Assembly: GCA_963714145.1 (NCBI GenBank)
Contig: OY970235.1
Location: forward strand, 6,944,001-7,008,000
Length of the DNA: 64,000 nt
Direction: 5' to 3'
From: JBBWZH01 sp035544115
GTDB taxonomy: Bacteria; Actinomycetota; Actinomycetes; Mycobacteriales; CADCTP01
A model generated the notes under the pieces. The model saw nothing but the letters and a program-made list of their open reading frames with translations. It was not told the DNA's origin and made no database searches. The position numbers and the translations under genes are program-made. Position 1 is the stretch's first letter, and every line of letters begins with the position of its first letter. Positions 8,234 to 16,707 of this stretch are shown here, one piece after another.

Positions 8234-8596
8234 ATGGCGGAGGATCGGCTTTCCCGGGTGTTCGCGGCCTTGGCGGATCCCACCCGGCGCGACATCGTCG
8301 CCCGGCTCGCGGTGGGAGACGCGACGGTCGGGCAACTGGCCGAACCGTACGACGTGTCGATGCAGGCCGTCTCCAAGCACCTGAAGGTGCTGACGGACGC
8401 CGGGCTGGTCACCCGCAGCCGGGACGCGCAGCGCCGACCCTGCCACCTCGAAGCGGAGGTATTCGACCTGATGACCAAGTGGATCGAACGGTACCGCCGG
8501 CAGGCCGAGGAGCGGTTCCGCCGCCTCGACGCCGTGCTGGCCAGCATGGACGACACCCAGAGCACACCCAACCAGCACGGAGGAGCGGCGTCATGA
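8234..8596 (+). CDS. ArsR/SmtB-family transcriptional regulator
   Basis: A 120-aa winged-helix repressor. The helix-turn-helix is VGQLAEPYDVSMQAVSKHLKVL with the typical start LADPTRRDIVARL. It lacks the CVC metal-binding motif of arsenic sensors, so it belongs to the metal-free group that is usually paired with an SRPBCC (AHSA1) protein, as here: the next gene overlaps by 4 bases (ATGA). Start chosen at ATG 8234 with GGAG just upstream; an upstream in-frame codon at 8213 would lie inside operator 2. Likely represses its own operon through the two CAACC-N4-GGTTG sites. Confidence 0.9.
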   Translation: MAEDRLSRVFAALADPTRRDIVARLAVGDATVGQLAEPYDVSMQAVSKHLKVLTDAGLVTRSRDAQRRPCHLEAEVFDLMTKWIERYRRQAEERFRRLDAVLASMDDTQSTPNQHGGAAS

Positions 8597-9078
8597 CCAC
8601 GACCACCAAGCCCGAGACCACCATCGAGGCCAACCCGGACCTGCCGACGATCAGCATCGTCCGCGAGTTCGACGCCCCGCCGGACCGGGTCTTCCGCGCC
8701 TGGACCGACCGGGAGCTGGTCGCCCGCTGGCTCGGCCCGAACGACACCGAGATGCGGATCAGCTCCTGGGACGCCCAGACCGGCGGCAGCTACCGGTACG
8801 CGGCCTGGCGCGAGGGCGAGGAGATCGCCGCGTTCTACGGCTCGTTCCACGAGGTGCGGCCGGCCCAGCGCCTGGTGCAGACCTTCACCTGGGAGGGCAT
8901 GCCGGACGGCGTCGCGCTGGAAACGATGACCTTCGAAGACCTCGGCAACGGCCGCACCCGGGTCACCGCACTGTCCGTTGTGGACAACATGGCGACCCGG
9001 GACGCGATCATCGCCAGCGGGATGGAGTCCGGCGTGATCGAGGGCTACCAGAAGCTGGACGCGCTGCTCGCCGGGTAG
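8593..9078 (+). CDS. SRPBCC (AHSA1/CalC-like) domain protein
   Basis: A 161-aa START-like fold protein, probably binding a small hydrophobic ligand in the cytosol. Family marks are IVREFDAPPDRVFRAWTDRELVARW near residues 22-46, FYGSFHEVRPAQRLVQTFTWEG in the middle, and a C-terminal helix ending in YQKLDALLAG. It overlaps the arsR-type gene by 4 bases and is coexpressed with it. In many such pairs the regulator controls the SRPBCC gene; the ligand is not known. Its stop abuts the converging HTH gene with no gap. Confidence 0.9.
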   Translation: MTTTTKPETTIEANPDLPTISIVREFDAPPDRVFRAWTDRELVARWLGPNDTEMRISSWDAQTGGSYRYAAWREGEEIAAFYGSFHEVRPAQRLVQTFTWEGMPDGVALETMTFEDLGNGRTRVTALSVVDNMATRDAIIASGMESGVIEGYQKLDALLAG

Positions 9079-9429
9079 CTACCCGCCATGCTCGGCCGCC
9101 TTGCGCTGGACGAACTCCCAGGCGGACTGCCGGGAGATGCCCAGCGCCCGGCCGATCTGCTCCCAGCTGGCGCCCTGCTCGCGGGCGGCCCGCATGGCCA
9201 CCCAGCGGTCCGCGGTCAGCCGGCCGACCAGCTCCGCATTGGCCCGCAGCGCGTCCAGCGCGGTGACCTCGGGCAGCCGGGCCAGCGCCCGGTCGGCGGC
9301 CCGGGCCGCGGCGGCGTCACCGTCCGCCTCGGCCCGGGCCTTCGCCCGTTGCCAGACCTGCCGGCTGCTGCCGTCCACCCAGACGGTCAGCAGGCCCGGC
9401 AGGTCGGACGGGTCGCCGGCCGTGGTCAC
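9079..9429 (-). CDS. Small helix-turn-helix protein
   Basis: About 116 aa from the GTG at 9429. The C-terminal third carries a clear HTH (GASWEQIGRALGISRQSAWEFVQR) of the type in sigma70 region 4-like or Fis-like domains; the N-terminal half is helical and rich in Ala, Arg and Asp. The GTG overlaps the stop of a tiny upstream reading frame by 4 bases (GTGA), suggesting coupling. It converges on the SRPBCC gene with no spacer. Likely a DNA-binding regulator; target unknown. Confidence 0.7.
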   Translation of the reverse strand: MTTAGDPSDLPGLLTVWVDGSSRQVWQRAKARAEADGDAAAARAADRALARLPEVTALDALRANAELVGRLTADRWVAMRAAREQGASWEQIGRALGISRQSAWEFVQRKAAEHGG

Positions 9430-9512
9430 TGCTGCTCGGCGATGCGGCGCCGGAGGCCGTTCCGCGCCACGGCCCGGACCGGATCGCGCTCGGACCACTC
9501 CCACATTCCCAT
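9426..9512 (-). CDS. Possible 28-aa leader ORF of the HTH gene
   Basis: Short frame starting MGMWEWSERDP and ending ...RRRIAEQQ, whose TGA overlaps the GTG of the HTH gene by 4 bases. The overlap is the only support; the frame stays open further upstream without a convincing start, so it may be a relic of a longer gene or chance. Confidence 0.25.
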   Translation of the reverse strand: MGMWEWSERDPVRAVARNGLRRRIAEQQ

Positions 9513-9732
9513 ATCCGTCAGGATGACCTGACGACTCTGCTTCGTCAAACCACCCTGGATCAACGGGTGGACAGTTAACGGAATTTCGACCACTGACAGA
9601 CCTTCACTTATCGCAAATTGTTCAATTGATTGGTCAGCGAAGCACTGCCCTGCCACGATCGACCGAAAACCGCATGCGTGTCGCGACTCCGACCCCCGAC
9701 AATGGGCTAGTCTGCAGGTGGGAGGGGTGAAC
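9513..9732. other. Comparatively AT-rich intergenic region
   Basis: About 220 bases with markedly lower GC than the surroundings, upstream of the DUF433 gene. It probably holds the promoter of the toxin-antitoxin pair; no clear -35/-10 pair or operator was identified. GGAGGGG at 9721-9727 is the ribosome binding site of the next gene. Confidence 0.5.
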
Positions 9733-10377
9733 ATGGCGTATTCGGCCGTTCTGGCGGCGGCGTTGAGTGGTGGGTCGGTGCGACAGTTGGCGTACTGGCG
9801 GTCGGCTCGGTCCAGCGAGGGCCCGTTACTGGCACCGAAGTATCACGAGCCGCGGGCCCGGGTCTACTATTCCTTTCGGGACGTACTCGCACTACGGACC
9901 TTCGTCTATCTACGCGGCCAGGACGTGCCGCTGCAGCGAGTCCGCAAAGCGGTCCGGAGCCTGCGCAGAATCGGTGAGATCGAGCACATCTCGGCATACC
10001 AACTCGTCGCCGTCGGCCGCGGCGTCGCGTGGCGTGCGTCTGACGAGGAAGCCGTCGATCTGACCGAGCAGCCCGGGCAGCACGTGATCGCCGAGATGCT
10101 CGATATTCTCGCCGCGTTCCAAGGCCCGCGCGGTCGCGAAGTCGTGCCGCTGTTGAAGCCGAAACCGGGCGTGTCGATCGACCCCGGCGTATGCGGCGGA
10201 TATCCGGTGATCGAAGGCACCCGGGTGGGATACGACCTGGTCTCCTCATTGCTGGCGGACGGCATGACGGCCGCCGAGGTCGCCAGCATCTACCCGACGG
10301 TCGACGCGGACATCGCCCATGGCGCCCTCGACTTCGACCTGTATGTCGATGGGTACCGCCCGTCGGCGACGGCTTGA
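9733..10377 (+). CDS. DUF433-type antitoxin with N-terminal MerR-like region
   Basis: A 214-aa protein. The N-terminal half resembles a MerR-like winged helix (GGSVRQLAYWRS; YSFRDVLALRTFVYLRGQDVPLQRVRKAV). The C-terminal half is a DUF433 domain (GYPVIEGTRVGYDLVSSLLADGMTAAEVASIYP). It is followed after 4 bases by a PIN-like gene, the usual arrangement of VapBC45-like modules, where the DUF433 protein is the antitoxin and probable autorepressor. ATG 9733 is preceded by GGAGGGG at 5 bases. Codon bias is weaker than for housekeeping genes nearby. Confidence 0.85.
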   Translation: MAYSAVLAAALSGGSVRQLAYWRSARSSEGPLLAPKYHEPRARVYYSFRDVLALRTFVYLRGQDVPLQRVRKAVRSLRRIGEIEHISAYQLVAVGRGVAWRASDEEAVDLTEQPGQHVIAEMLDILAAFQGPRGREVVPLLKPKPGVSIDPGVCGGYPVIEGTRVGYDLVSSLLADGMTAAEVASIYPTVDADIAHGALDFDLYVDGYRPSATA

Positions 10378-10381
10378 TGCC

Positions 10382-10861
10382 ATGCGGTTGCTCCTCGACG
10401 AGGGCGTACCCGTTCAACTGGTAGAGCCGCTGCGTCTGCTGCTACCTGGACATCAGGTCGATCACATCAGGAATATCGGCTGGAAAGGAAAGAAGGATCT
10501 GTCCGTACTGCCCGACGCTCGGGTTCGCCGGTACGAGGTACTGCTGACCAACGACCGCGCCCAACTGAATGACGAACAGGAATGCCGGGCAATACGGGAC
10601 TCGCGACTACACCACGTCCGGTATTACCAGAACGCCCGGCGCGGTCGCGATGGGCTTGCCCTGGCGATTGCTTCGGTTCTCGCGACCATCCGGCCGGTAT
10701 TCGAAGAACTGACCGACGTCGACGGGCAGCGTCTGGTCGAGATCGACGCGATGGAGCCTGCGCAGCGGCATCAGACGACCGACCCGCGGATCGACCCGCC
10801 ACCGTACTGGCCGAGTCGGGCCGGGCATCCGGTGCGGCCGCGGCGGCAGCGGGGGCGATAG
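10382..10861 (+). CDS. PIN-like (DUF5615/VapC45-type) toxin
   Basis: A 159-aa protein beginning MRLLLDEGVP, the acidic first strand of the Mut7-C/DUF5615 PIN-like fold, followed by GHQVDHIRNIGWKGKKD and VLLTNDRAQL, which contains the second acidic site. This class is thought to act as Mg2+-dependent RNase toxins. The C-terminal ~50 residues (rich in Pro and Arg) look disordered. It is tightly linked to the DUF433 gene and followed by a strong terminator, so the two genes form a closed unit. Confidence 0.82.
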   Translation: MRLLLDEGVPVQLVEPLRLLLPGHQVDHIRNIGWKGKKDLSVLPDARVRRYEVLLTNDRAQLNDEQECRAIRDSRLHHVRYYQNARRGRDGLALAIASVLATIRPVFEELTDVDGQRLVEIDAMEPAQRHQTTDPRIDPPPYWPSRAGHPVRPRRQRGR

Positions 10862-10876
10862 CCGGCCGATTGTGGA

Positions 10877-10922
10877 CCGACCCGGGGGCGGTGACTGGAG
10901 CGACGCCACCGCCCCCGGTCGG
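10877..10922 (+). terminator. Strong hairpin terminator after the toxin-antitoxin pair
   Basis: Arms at 10877-10893 and 10907-10922 pair over 16 bases with a single bulged C (left CCGACCCGGGGGCGGTG, right CACCGCCCCCGGTCGG), 13-base loop. It lies 15 bases after the toxin gene. Confidence 0.75.
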
Positions 10923-10994
10923 TTGGACCTGGGCGGATCGCCGGCGGCCGGAACCCTGCGTTTGCGGGGTGCGGGCGGGTCGTAGGCTCGGGTG

Positions 10995-11336
10995 GTGACT
11001 CAACGGCCTGTTGATGAGGTTTCGGTGGCGGCGGCGGCGGACCTGGTACGCGGCGGGGCGCTGCTGCTGGATGTCCGGGAAGACCACGAGTGGGCGGCCG
11101 GGCATGCGCCGGGTGCGATCCACCTGCCGATGTCGCGGCTGGCGGAGGAGGCGACCAGGCTGCCGGCCGATCAGAAGATCGTCTGCGTCTGCCACCTGGG
11201 TGGGCGGTCGGCGATGGTCGCGTCGGCGCTGGCCGGCGCGGGCTGGGAGACGGTGAACCTGGCTGGTGGGATGGAAGCCTGGCACGCGGCCGGGCTGCCC
11301 GTCGTCACCGACGACGGCCAGCCCGGCACCGTCTGA
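10995..11336 (+). CDS. Rhodanese-domain sulfurtransferase
   Basis: A 113-aa single-domain rhodanese. The active-site loop is CHLGGRS, with the catalytic Cys in the sequence VCVCHLGGRSAMVA; the CH2A motif is LLLDVREDHEWAAGHAPGAIHLP. Such proteins move sulfane sulfur to thiols or cyanide. Two adjacent GTG codons (10992, 10995) are possible starts. It converges on the carbonic anhydrase gene with a gap of only 7 bases. Confidence 0.9.
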   Translation: MTQRPVDEVSVAAAADLVRGGALLLDVREDHEWAAGHAPGAIHLPMSRLAEEATRLPADQKIVCVCHLGGRSAMVASALAGAGWETVNLAGGMEAWHAAGLPVVTDDGQPGTV

Positions 11337-11343
11337 ACCGCGG

Positions 11344-11832
11344 TTAGCTGACCTCGTCCAGCTTGCCGGTGGACACGTCGAAGACGAAGCCGCGGACGGA
11401 GTCCTTGACCGGGACGAAGGGGCTCGCGGTGATCCGGGCGATCGATTGACGGACGTCCTCGGCGAGGTCGGGGAAGGCCTCGGCGGCCCACGGCGGCTTG
11501 ATGCCGGTGTCGGCCTGGATGGCGCGGCGGAACTCGTCGTCGGAGAAGGTGAGCATGCCGCAGTCGGTGTGGTGGATCAGGATCACCTCGCGGGTGCCGA
11601 GAAGGCGCTGGCTGACCGCCAGCGAGCGGATCGCGTCGTCGGTCACCACCCCGCCGGCATTGCGCATCACGTGCGCCTCGCCGGGGCCGAGCCCGAGGAT
11701 CTCGTATACGTTCAGCCGGGCGTCCATGCAGGCGATCACCAGGACGCTGCGGGACGGCACGAGCGGCAGCGGCCCAGGAAAGGACTCCACGTAACGGGCG
11801 TTGTTCTCCAGGTACTCGTCGGTCGCAGACAT
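11344..11832 (-). CDS. Beta-class carbonic anhydrase
   Basis: A 162-aa zinc enzyme interconverting CO2 and bicarbonate. Zinc ligands are visible: Cys in ACMDARLN with the Asp/Arg dyad, then HTDCG with His and Cys. The short length (about 160 aa) matches the small actinobacterial type. ATG 11832 is chosen because AAGGGGA lies 5 bases upstream; an ATG two codons earlier (11838) is too close to it. Confidence 0.93.
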   Translation of the reverse strand: MSATDEYLENNARYVESFPGPLPLVPSRSVLVIACMDARLNVYEILGLGPGEAHVMRNAGGVVTDDAIRSLAVSQRLLGTREVILIHHTDCGMLTFSDDEFRRAIQADTGIKPPWAAEAFPDLAEDVRQSIARITASPFVPVKDSVRGFVFDVSTGKLDEVS

Positions 11833-11934
11833 GATCATCCCCTTCGTCGAGTTGGCTAGATTGCGCGCCTGTCAGCGCGGGCTGCGCGGGAATGTGCGGA
11901 AGGTGCGGGACAGGCGGGATGGGCAGGCCGGGCG

Positions 11935-12276
11935 TCAGCCGGCCGGTGTTGCGCCACGGCGGGGCGCCGGACAGGACTGGTCGAACTGGTCGCCCCGCCG
12001 ACCCGGCCAGAACGCATCGAGCAGAACGGCCGTGACCATGTGGGCATCCTCCGTGACCGTCTGGGCGGCGGCAACTCCAGGAACCCCCAGCCGCCTGGCC
12101 GGCCAGGCGCCCGCAATCCGGGCCGGCACGGCGCCGGCCGGGCGGCGGGTCGGCACCGGCTTCCGGTCCCAGCCGTCCGGAGCGCACCTGGTCAGGCCCC
12201 GCCGGCCGGTCCCGGCCACGGCGCCGCCCGCTCCGGCCAGTCCGGTCAGAACGGCCAGAACGCCCAGGCCAGGCAC
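11935..12276 (-). CDS. Hypothetical small protein with hydrophobic N-terminus
   Basis: A 113-aa frame (GTG start) with GC-rich third positions. The N-terminal ~25 residues (MPGLGVLAVLTGLAGAGGAVAG) are hydrophobic, then the chain is Pro/Arg-rich. No recognised domain. It lies in an otherwise empty 530-base stretch between the carbonic anhydrase and the iron operon (11833-12370), divergent from the latter. It could be a small membrane or secreted protein, or a chance frame. Confidence 0.3.
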   Translation of the reverse strand: MPGLGVLAVLTGLAGAGGAVAGTGRRGLTRCAPDGWDRKPVPTRRPAGAVPARIAGAWPARRLGVPGVAAAQTVTEDAHMVTAVLLDAFWPGRRGDQFDQSCPAPRRGATPAG

Positions 12277-12313
12277 CAGTGCGGACGTTCTGTTCGGTAG
12301 CGATGACGTGGTG

Positions 12314-12332
12314 TTAGGTTAGGCAAACCTAA
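12314..12332. promoter_or_regulatory. Iron box (IdeR/DmdR-type operator)
   Basis: TTAGGTTAGGCAAACCTAA, one base different from the perfect actinobacterial iron box TTAGGTTAGGCTAACCTAA. It lies 39 bases before the lipoprotein ATG. Iron-loaded IdeR/DmdR binding here would repress the downstream uptake operon when iron is sufficient. Confidence 0.88.
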
Positions 12333-12370
12333 CAGCAGGACGGGGCGATCCGTCCGGCGAAGGAGGCGAG

Positions 12371-12793
12371 ATGCGGGGATTCCGGGTGGCCGTGCTGGCG
12401 GCCGCGTTCTCGGTGTTGGCGGTCGGCTGTTCCAGCGATTCAGACTCCCCCAGCGGCGGCGCTACCACCACCGCTCCGGCGCCAGAGTCGATCACCACCG
12501 CCCCCTCGGCGACCGCTGACGGACTGCGCCAGATCGCCGTTGTGGTCGCGCAGATCGTCGCGGCCGGTGGTACCAAGGAACAGGCCACCAGCCTGGCCGA
12601 GCAGATCGAGCCGATCTGGCAGAAGATCGAGGGCACGATCAAGGCCAACGACCAGAACGCGTACCTCGCCTTCGAGGACAGTTTCGCGCTGATCAGCACC
12701 GGCGCCGCGGCCGGCGACACCGCCAAGGTGGCCCAGGGCGCCACCGGGGTGACCACGGCGATAGCCGACTACCTGGCGAAGTACCCGGGATGA
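12371..12793 (+). CDS. Iron-regulated lipoprotein (EfeO-like accessory)
   Basis: A 140-aa secreted lipoprotein: signal peptide MRGFRVAVLAAAFSVLAVGC with the lipidation Cys20, a Ser/Thr/Pro linker, and a helical domain (residues 48-140) containing WQKIEGTIKANDQNAYLAFEDSFALI. The helical domain resembles the one in the N-terminal part of the next protein and in EfeO-type iron proteins, but is short. It is the first gene after the iron box and overlaps the FTR1 gene by 4 bases, so a role in binding or delivering iron outside the membrane is likely (inference). Confidence 0.75.
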   Translation: MRGFRVAVLAAAFSVLAVGCSSDSDSPSGGATTTAPAPESITTAPSATADGLRQIAVVVAQIVAAGGTKEQATSLAEQIEPIWQKIEGTIKANDQNAYLAFEDSFALISTGAAAGDTAKVAQGATGVTTAIADYLAKYPG

Positions 12794-14169
12794 GGGCCGG
12801 CCTGGTCCGGGCCCTCCGGCTGACCCTGCTGGTGCTGGCCGGGTTCGTGCTGGCCGGTGGCATCGGCGGCACGGCGCTCGCGGCCGGCGCCGCCCCGTCC
12901 GTCTCCACCGCCGACGCGATCAAGCAGCTGGACGTGGTCCGCGGCTCGATCGACCGCACGCTGACGCTGATGAAGGACGGGCAGGCCGGGCCCGCGCTGA
13001 CCGAGGCCCGTACCGGCTACCTGAACCACTTCGAACTGGTCGAGATCCCGCTGCGGATCGCCGATGCCCGGCTGACCACGGACGCGGAGACCAAGTTCGC
13101 CGAGATCCGCGGGCTGATCTCGTCCGGGGCGCCGGTGGACGAGATCCGAACCAACATTGTCGAGCTGCGCGGCCTGATCGACCAGGCCGAGCGCAAGCTG
13201 ACCGACGTGGGCGTCGGGGCGCCAGCGGTGATCGCCGGCCAGTCATTCGTGATCATCTTTCGGGAAGGCCTGGAGGCCGTCCTGCTGATCTCGGTGCTGC
13301 TCGGGTACCTGGAGAAGGCGAAGGCGACGCAGTACCGCCGGCCGATCCTGCTCGGCATGGCTGCCGCCGGGGTCGCCTCGGTGGTGACCTTCCTGCTGCT
13401 GCGGACGGTGCTGTCGGCACTGCCGGTCGGCCGGGAGGTACTGGAGGCGGTGACCGCGCTGGTCGCGGTCGCGGTGCTGTTCTACGTCTCGTTCTGGCTG
13501 GTCGCCCGGCTGGAGCAGAAGCGCTGGCTGGAGTTCCTGCGGGCCCGGGTCTGGACCGCCGTCTCGGTCGGCTCCACCACGGCGCTGCTGCTGGTCGGCT
13601 TCACCGCGGTCTACCGGGAGGGGTTCGAGACCGCGCTGTTCTACCAGGCGCTGCTCTCGTTCGGCCCCGGGCTGGGTGGTTACATCGCGCTCGGGCTCGG
13701 GCTCGGCATCGTCGCGCTGGTGATCGCGGCCTGGCTGATCCTGCGGTTGGGCCGGCGGCTGCCGATCAAGGCGTTCCTGGGCACCGCGGTGGTGTTGCTG
13801 ATGATCACCTCGGTGGCGCTGCTCGGCAACGCGATCCGGGCGCTGCAGGAAGCGGACGTGGTGTCGCTGACCCGGTGGCCCGGCTGGCCGCGGGCGCCGA
13901 TCTTCGTGGCCCAGTCGGCCGGATACTGGCCGAGCCGGGAGACGATGCTGGCGCAGGGCGCGCTGTCGGCGGTGTACCTGCTCGGCGCGCTGTACGTGTT
14001 CGTGCTCCGGCCGCGCCGGCACCGCGCCCCGGTCGCGCCAACAGCCCCGACCGGCCAGGCCGGCCTGAACGGCCCGGACAGCCTGAACGGCCCGGACAGC
14101 CAGGGCCGGCCGGCCGACCAGGGCGGGCCGACCAAGCCGGTGCGTGCGTCCGCCGACGCTGACGGCTGA
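12790..14169 (+). CDS. efeU: FTR1-family high-affinity iron permease (EfeU-like)
   Basis: A 459-aa membrane permease. A signal-like segment and an extracytoplasmic helical domain (about residues 30-145) precede seven membrane helices. The two iron-transport motifs are present: REGLE (IIFREGLEAVLL) and REGFE (VYREGFETALF). The last ~60 residues are a hydrophilic tail with repeated LNGPDS. It follows the lipoprotein with a 4-base overlap and sits under the iron box. EfeU-type permeases usually work with EfeO and EfeB; here EfeB is not in the window, and a hydantoinase-like gene follows instead. Confidence 0.9.
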   Translation: MRAGLVRALRLTLLVLAGFVLAGGIGGTALAAGAAPSVSTADAIKQLDVVRGSIDRTLTLMKDGQAGPALTEARTGYLNHFELVEIPLRIADARLTTDAETKFAEIRGLISSGAPVDEIRTNIVELRGLIDQAERKLTDVGVGAPAVIAGQSFVIIFREGLEAVLLISVLLGYLEKAKATQYRRPILLGMAAAGVASVVTFLLLRTVLSALPVGREVLEAVTALVAVAVLFYVSFWLVARLEQKRWLEFLRARVWTAVSVGSTTALLLVGFTAVYREGFETALFYQALLSFGPGLGGYIALGLGLGIVALVIAAWLILRLGRRLPIKAFLGTAVVLLMITSVALLGNAIRALQEADVVSLTRWPGWPRAPIFVAQSAGYWPSRETMLAQGALSAVYLLGALYVFVLRPRRHRAPVAPTAPTGQAGLNGPDSLNGPDSQGRPADQGGPTKPVRASADADG

Positions 14170-14171
14170 CC

Positions 14172-16238
14172 GTGACGGTCCGGGTCGGGGTTGACGTCGG
14201 CGGCACGTTCACCAAGGCCGTCGCGTACGACCTGGCCGCCGGCGGGCTGGCCGGCCAGGCCATCGTGCCGACTACGCACGATCACCCGGACGGGGTGGCG
14301 GCCGGCGTGGTGGAGGTGGTCGGCCGGCTGGCTGCCGCCGTCGGCGCCGACCAGGTGGACCTGGTCACGCACTCGACCACGCAGGCGGTGAACGCGCTGC
14401 TGGAGGGCGATGTCGCGGTGGTCGGCATGGTCGGCATGGGCCGCGCGCCGGATCTCGCCAAGGCCCGCCGACGGACGGTGGTGCCGCGGATCGAGCTGGC
14501 CGACGGGCACCGGCTGGACACCGTCACCGAGTTCCTGGACGTCACCCACGGGCTGGACCGGGCCACCGCCGCCGCGGCGGTGAAACGGCTCGCCGAGGGT
14601 GGCGCGGCGGCGATCGCGGTGGCCGAGGCGTTCGCCCCGGACGACGAGACCAACGAGGCCGTGGTCGCCACCGCCGCGGCCGAGGCGGGCCTGCCGGTGA
14701 CCACGTCCGCCGAGCTGACCGGGCTGTACGGGCTGGAGATGCGGGCGGTGACGGCGGCGCTGAACGCGTCGATCGTGCCGATCGCGCTGCGTACCGCCGA
14801 GGTGGTCAGCGCCGGAGTGATCGCGGCCGGGATCCGGACGCCGGTGATGGTGATGCGCGGCGATGCCGGCGCGACCGACCTGGCCGGGTTCCGCCGGGCG
14901 CCGGCCCGCACCCTGTACTCCGGCCCGGCCGCCTCGGTGGCCGGCGCGCTGCGCTCGTCCAGGATCGGTGACGGGGTGATCCTGGAGGTCGGCGGCACCT
15001 CGACGAACGTGGCCGCGATCCGGCGCGGCCGGCCGGCGCTGTCGTACGTGCAGGTGGCCAGCCACGCCACCGCGATCCGGGCGCTGGACGTGCGGGTGTT
15101 CGGGGTGGCCGGCGGCTCGATGCTGCGGGCCCGGCGGAACCGGGTCTACGGCGTCGGCCCGCGCAGCGCGCACATCGCCGGCCTGCCGTACGCGTGCTTC
15201 CTGACCGCCGCGGACTTCGCCGGGGCCGGCGCCGAACTGGTCGCGCCGCGGCCCGGTGACCCGGCCGACTACCTGGCGCTGCGGTTGCCGGACGGCCGGC
15301 CGGTGGCGCTGACCATTACCTGCGCGGCGAACGCGCTCGGCCTGGTCGAACCGGACGACTACGCCCGCGGGGATCGGGACGCCGCGCTGGCCGCGTTCGC
15401 GGTCGCCGGCGCGCAGCTGCGGCTGGCCGCCGCGGAGGTGGCCCGGCGGATGCTGCAGGCCGCCACCCAGGCGGTCGGTGACCTGGTCGCGGCCGTCAGC
15501 AGGGAACACCACCTGGAACGGCCGGTGCTGGTCGCGGTCGGCGGCGGGGCCGGTGCGCTGGGCCGGGCGGTCGCGACCGCGATGGGCCTGGAGCTCGTGA
15601 TCCCGCCGAACGCCGAGGTGATCAGCGCGATCGGGGACGCGCTCTCGCTGGTCCGGGTGGAGCGGGAGCGCACGTTCACCGCCCCGACCGCGGCCGACAC
15701 GCAGCGGCTGGTGGCCGAGGCGGAGGCCGAGGCGATCGCCGCCGGGGCCGCCGCCGCCGGCCTGGAGGTACGGGTCGAGCAGGTGGCCGCGCGCAGTTCG
15801 GTGCGGGTGATGGTGACCGGCGCGGTCGGGCTGACCGCCGGCGCGCTGCCCGGCCGGCAGCCGGCCACCGATACCGAGGCGGCGCGGGCCGCGGCCGGCC
15901 GGGGCTACCCGGCGCCGGCCCGGCACGGCCAGTTCTGGCTGGCCGCCGACACCGGACGGGGCGGCCGGGTGGCACTGTTCGACCGGTACGCCGACCTGGT
16001 CATCGACGTGGCCGGGGAGACCGTGCCGCTGGCCGGCGACCCGGCGGCCGCGCTGGCCGCCGCGCTGGGCCGACGCACCCGCCGGGTCGGCCCGGTCACC
16101 GTCGAGCCGTCCGCCTGGCTGATCAGCGGGCCGCGGCTGCTGCAGCTGGCCGCCCCGACCCCACCATCCATTGTGGACGCCGTCGGGACGCTGGCCGCCG
16201 CCGGCGAGCCCACCACCATCGTGATCGGACGGGACTGA
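14172..16238 (+). CDS. Hydantoinase/oxoprolinase-family protein in iron operon
   Basis: A 688-aa ASKHA-fold protein of the HyuA/oxoprolinase alpha-type family: phosphate-binding DVGGTFTK at the N-terminus, the HyuA_N pattern VTHSTTQAVNALLEG, the central TLYSGPAASVAGA and EVGGTSTNVA motifs, and a C-terminal GGGAGALG loop. Members catalyse ATP-dependent opening of cyclic amides or carboxylation. It starts with GTG 2 bases after the FTR1 stop, so it belongs to the iron-regulated operon. A link of this family to iron uptake is not one I know; substrate and role are open. Confidence 0.82.
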   Translation: MTVRVGVDVGGTFTKAVAYDLAAGGLAGQAIVPTTHDHPDGVAAGVVEVVGRLAAAVGADQVDLVTHSTTQAVNALLEGDVAVVGMVGMGRAPDLAKARRRTVVPRIELADGHRLDTVTEFLDVTHGLDRATAAAAVKRLAEGGAAAIAVAEAFAPDDETNEAVVATAAAEAGLPVTTSAELTGLYGLEMRAVTAALNASIVPIALRTAEVVSAGVIAAGIRTPVMVMRGDAGATDLAGFRRAPARTLYSGPAASVAGALRSSRIGDGVILEVGGTSTNVAAIRRGRPALSYVQVASHATAIRALDVRVFGVAGGSMLRARRNRVYGVGPRSAHIAGLPYACFLTAADFAGAGAELVAPRPGDPADYLALRLPDGRPVALTITCAANALGLVEPDDYARGDRDAALAAFAVAGAQLRLAAAEVARRMLQAATQAVGDLVAAVSREHHLERPVLVAVGGGAGALGRAVATAMGLELVIPPNAEVISAIGDALSLVRVERERTFTAPTAADTQRLVAEAEAEAIAAGAAAAGLEVRVEQVAARSSVRVMVTGAVGLTAGALPGRQPATDTEAARAAAGRGYPAPARHGQFWLAADTGRGGRVALFDRYADLVIDVAGETVPLAGDPAAALAAALGRRTRRVGPVTVEPSAWLISGPRLLQLAAPTPPSIVDAVGTLAAAGEPTTIVIGRD

Positions 16239-16242
16239 CGGT

Positions 16243-16674
16243 ATGGCCCTCTACATCCCGCCGGCCCGCCGGCGCCGCCGGCTGATCGCCGCGGCTGCCG
16301 TGGCTCTGCTGGCCGGCCTGTTCGGCGGAGTCCTGATTGGACGGAGCACCGCCCCATCGGTGGCCGACCGGGTGACCGCGGTGCGGTCGGACGCCCGGGA
16401 AGCGGCGGCCGGACTACGGGTGATCGCGCTGCACGACGAGGCCGGCGCGCTGTCCAATCAGGACGGTGGCGGCGCCGACCTGACGCTGAGCCAGACCCGG
16501 ACCGCGCTGGTGCGGGCGTTCGACCAGGCACCCTGGCTGGGCAACTCACAGCGCACCAAGGTGCTGGCCGACCTGGACCGGCTGGCCGCGACCGGAGACA
16601 AGAGCAGCAAGGAGTTCGGCACCGCTGCCGACGCGCTGGCCACCGAGATCGAGGCCACCTTCAACCCGTCCTGA
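16243..16674 (+). CDS. Membrane-anchored small protein, last gene of iron operon
   Basis: A 143-aa protein with an Arg-rich start, one N-terminal membrane helix (about residues 14-34, LIAAAAVALLAGLFGGVLIG) and a helical outer domain (residues 38-143). It starts 4 bases after the hydantoinase-like gene. The outer domain has a four-helix look similar to the operon's lipoprotein and the FTR1 N-terminal domain, so it may be another accessory factor. Family not recognised. A strong terminator follows. Confidence 0.75.
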   Translation: MALYIPPARRRRRLIAAAAVALLAGLFGGVLIGRSTAPSVADRVTAVRSDAREAAAGLRVIALHDEAGALSNQDGGGADLTLSQTRTALVRAFDQAPWLGNSQRTKVLADLDRLAATGDKSSKEFGTAADALATEIEATFNPS

Positions 16675-16707
16675 CCGGACGGGCGCAACCCCACCATCCA
16701 CAATGGA

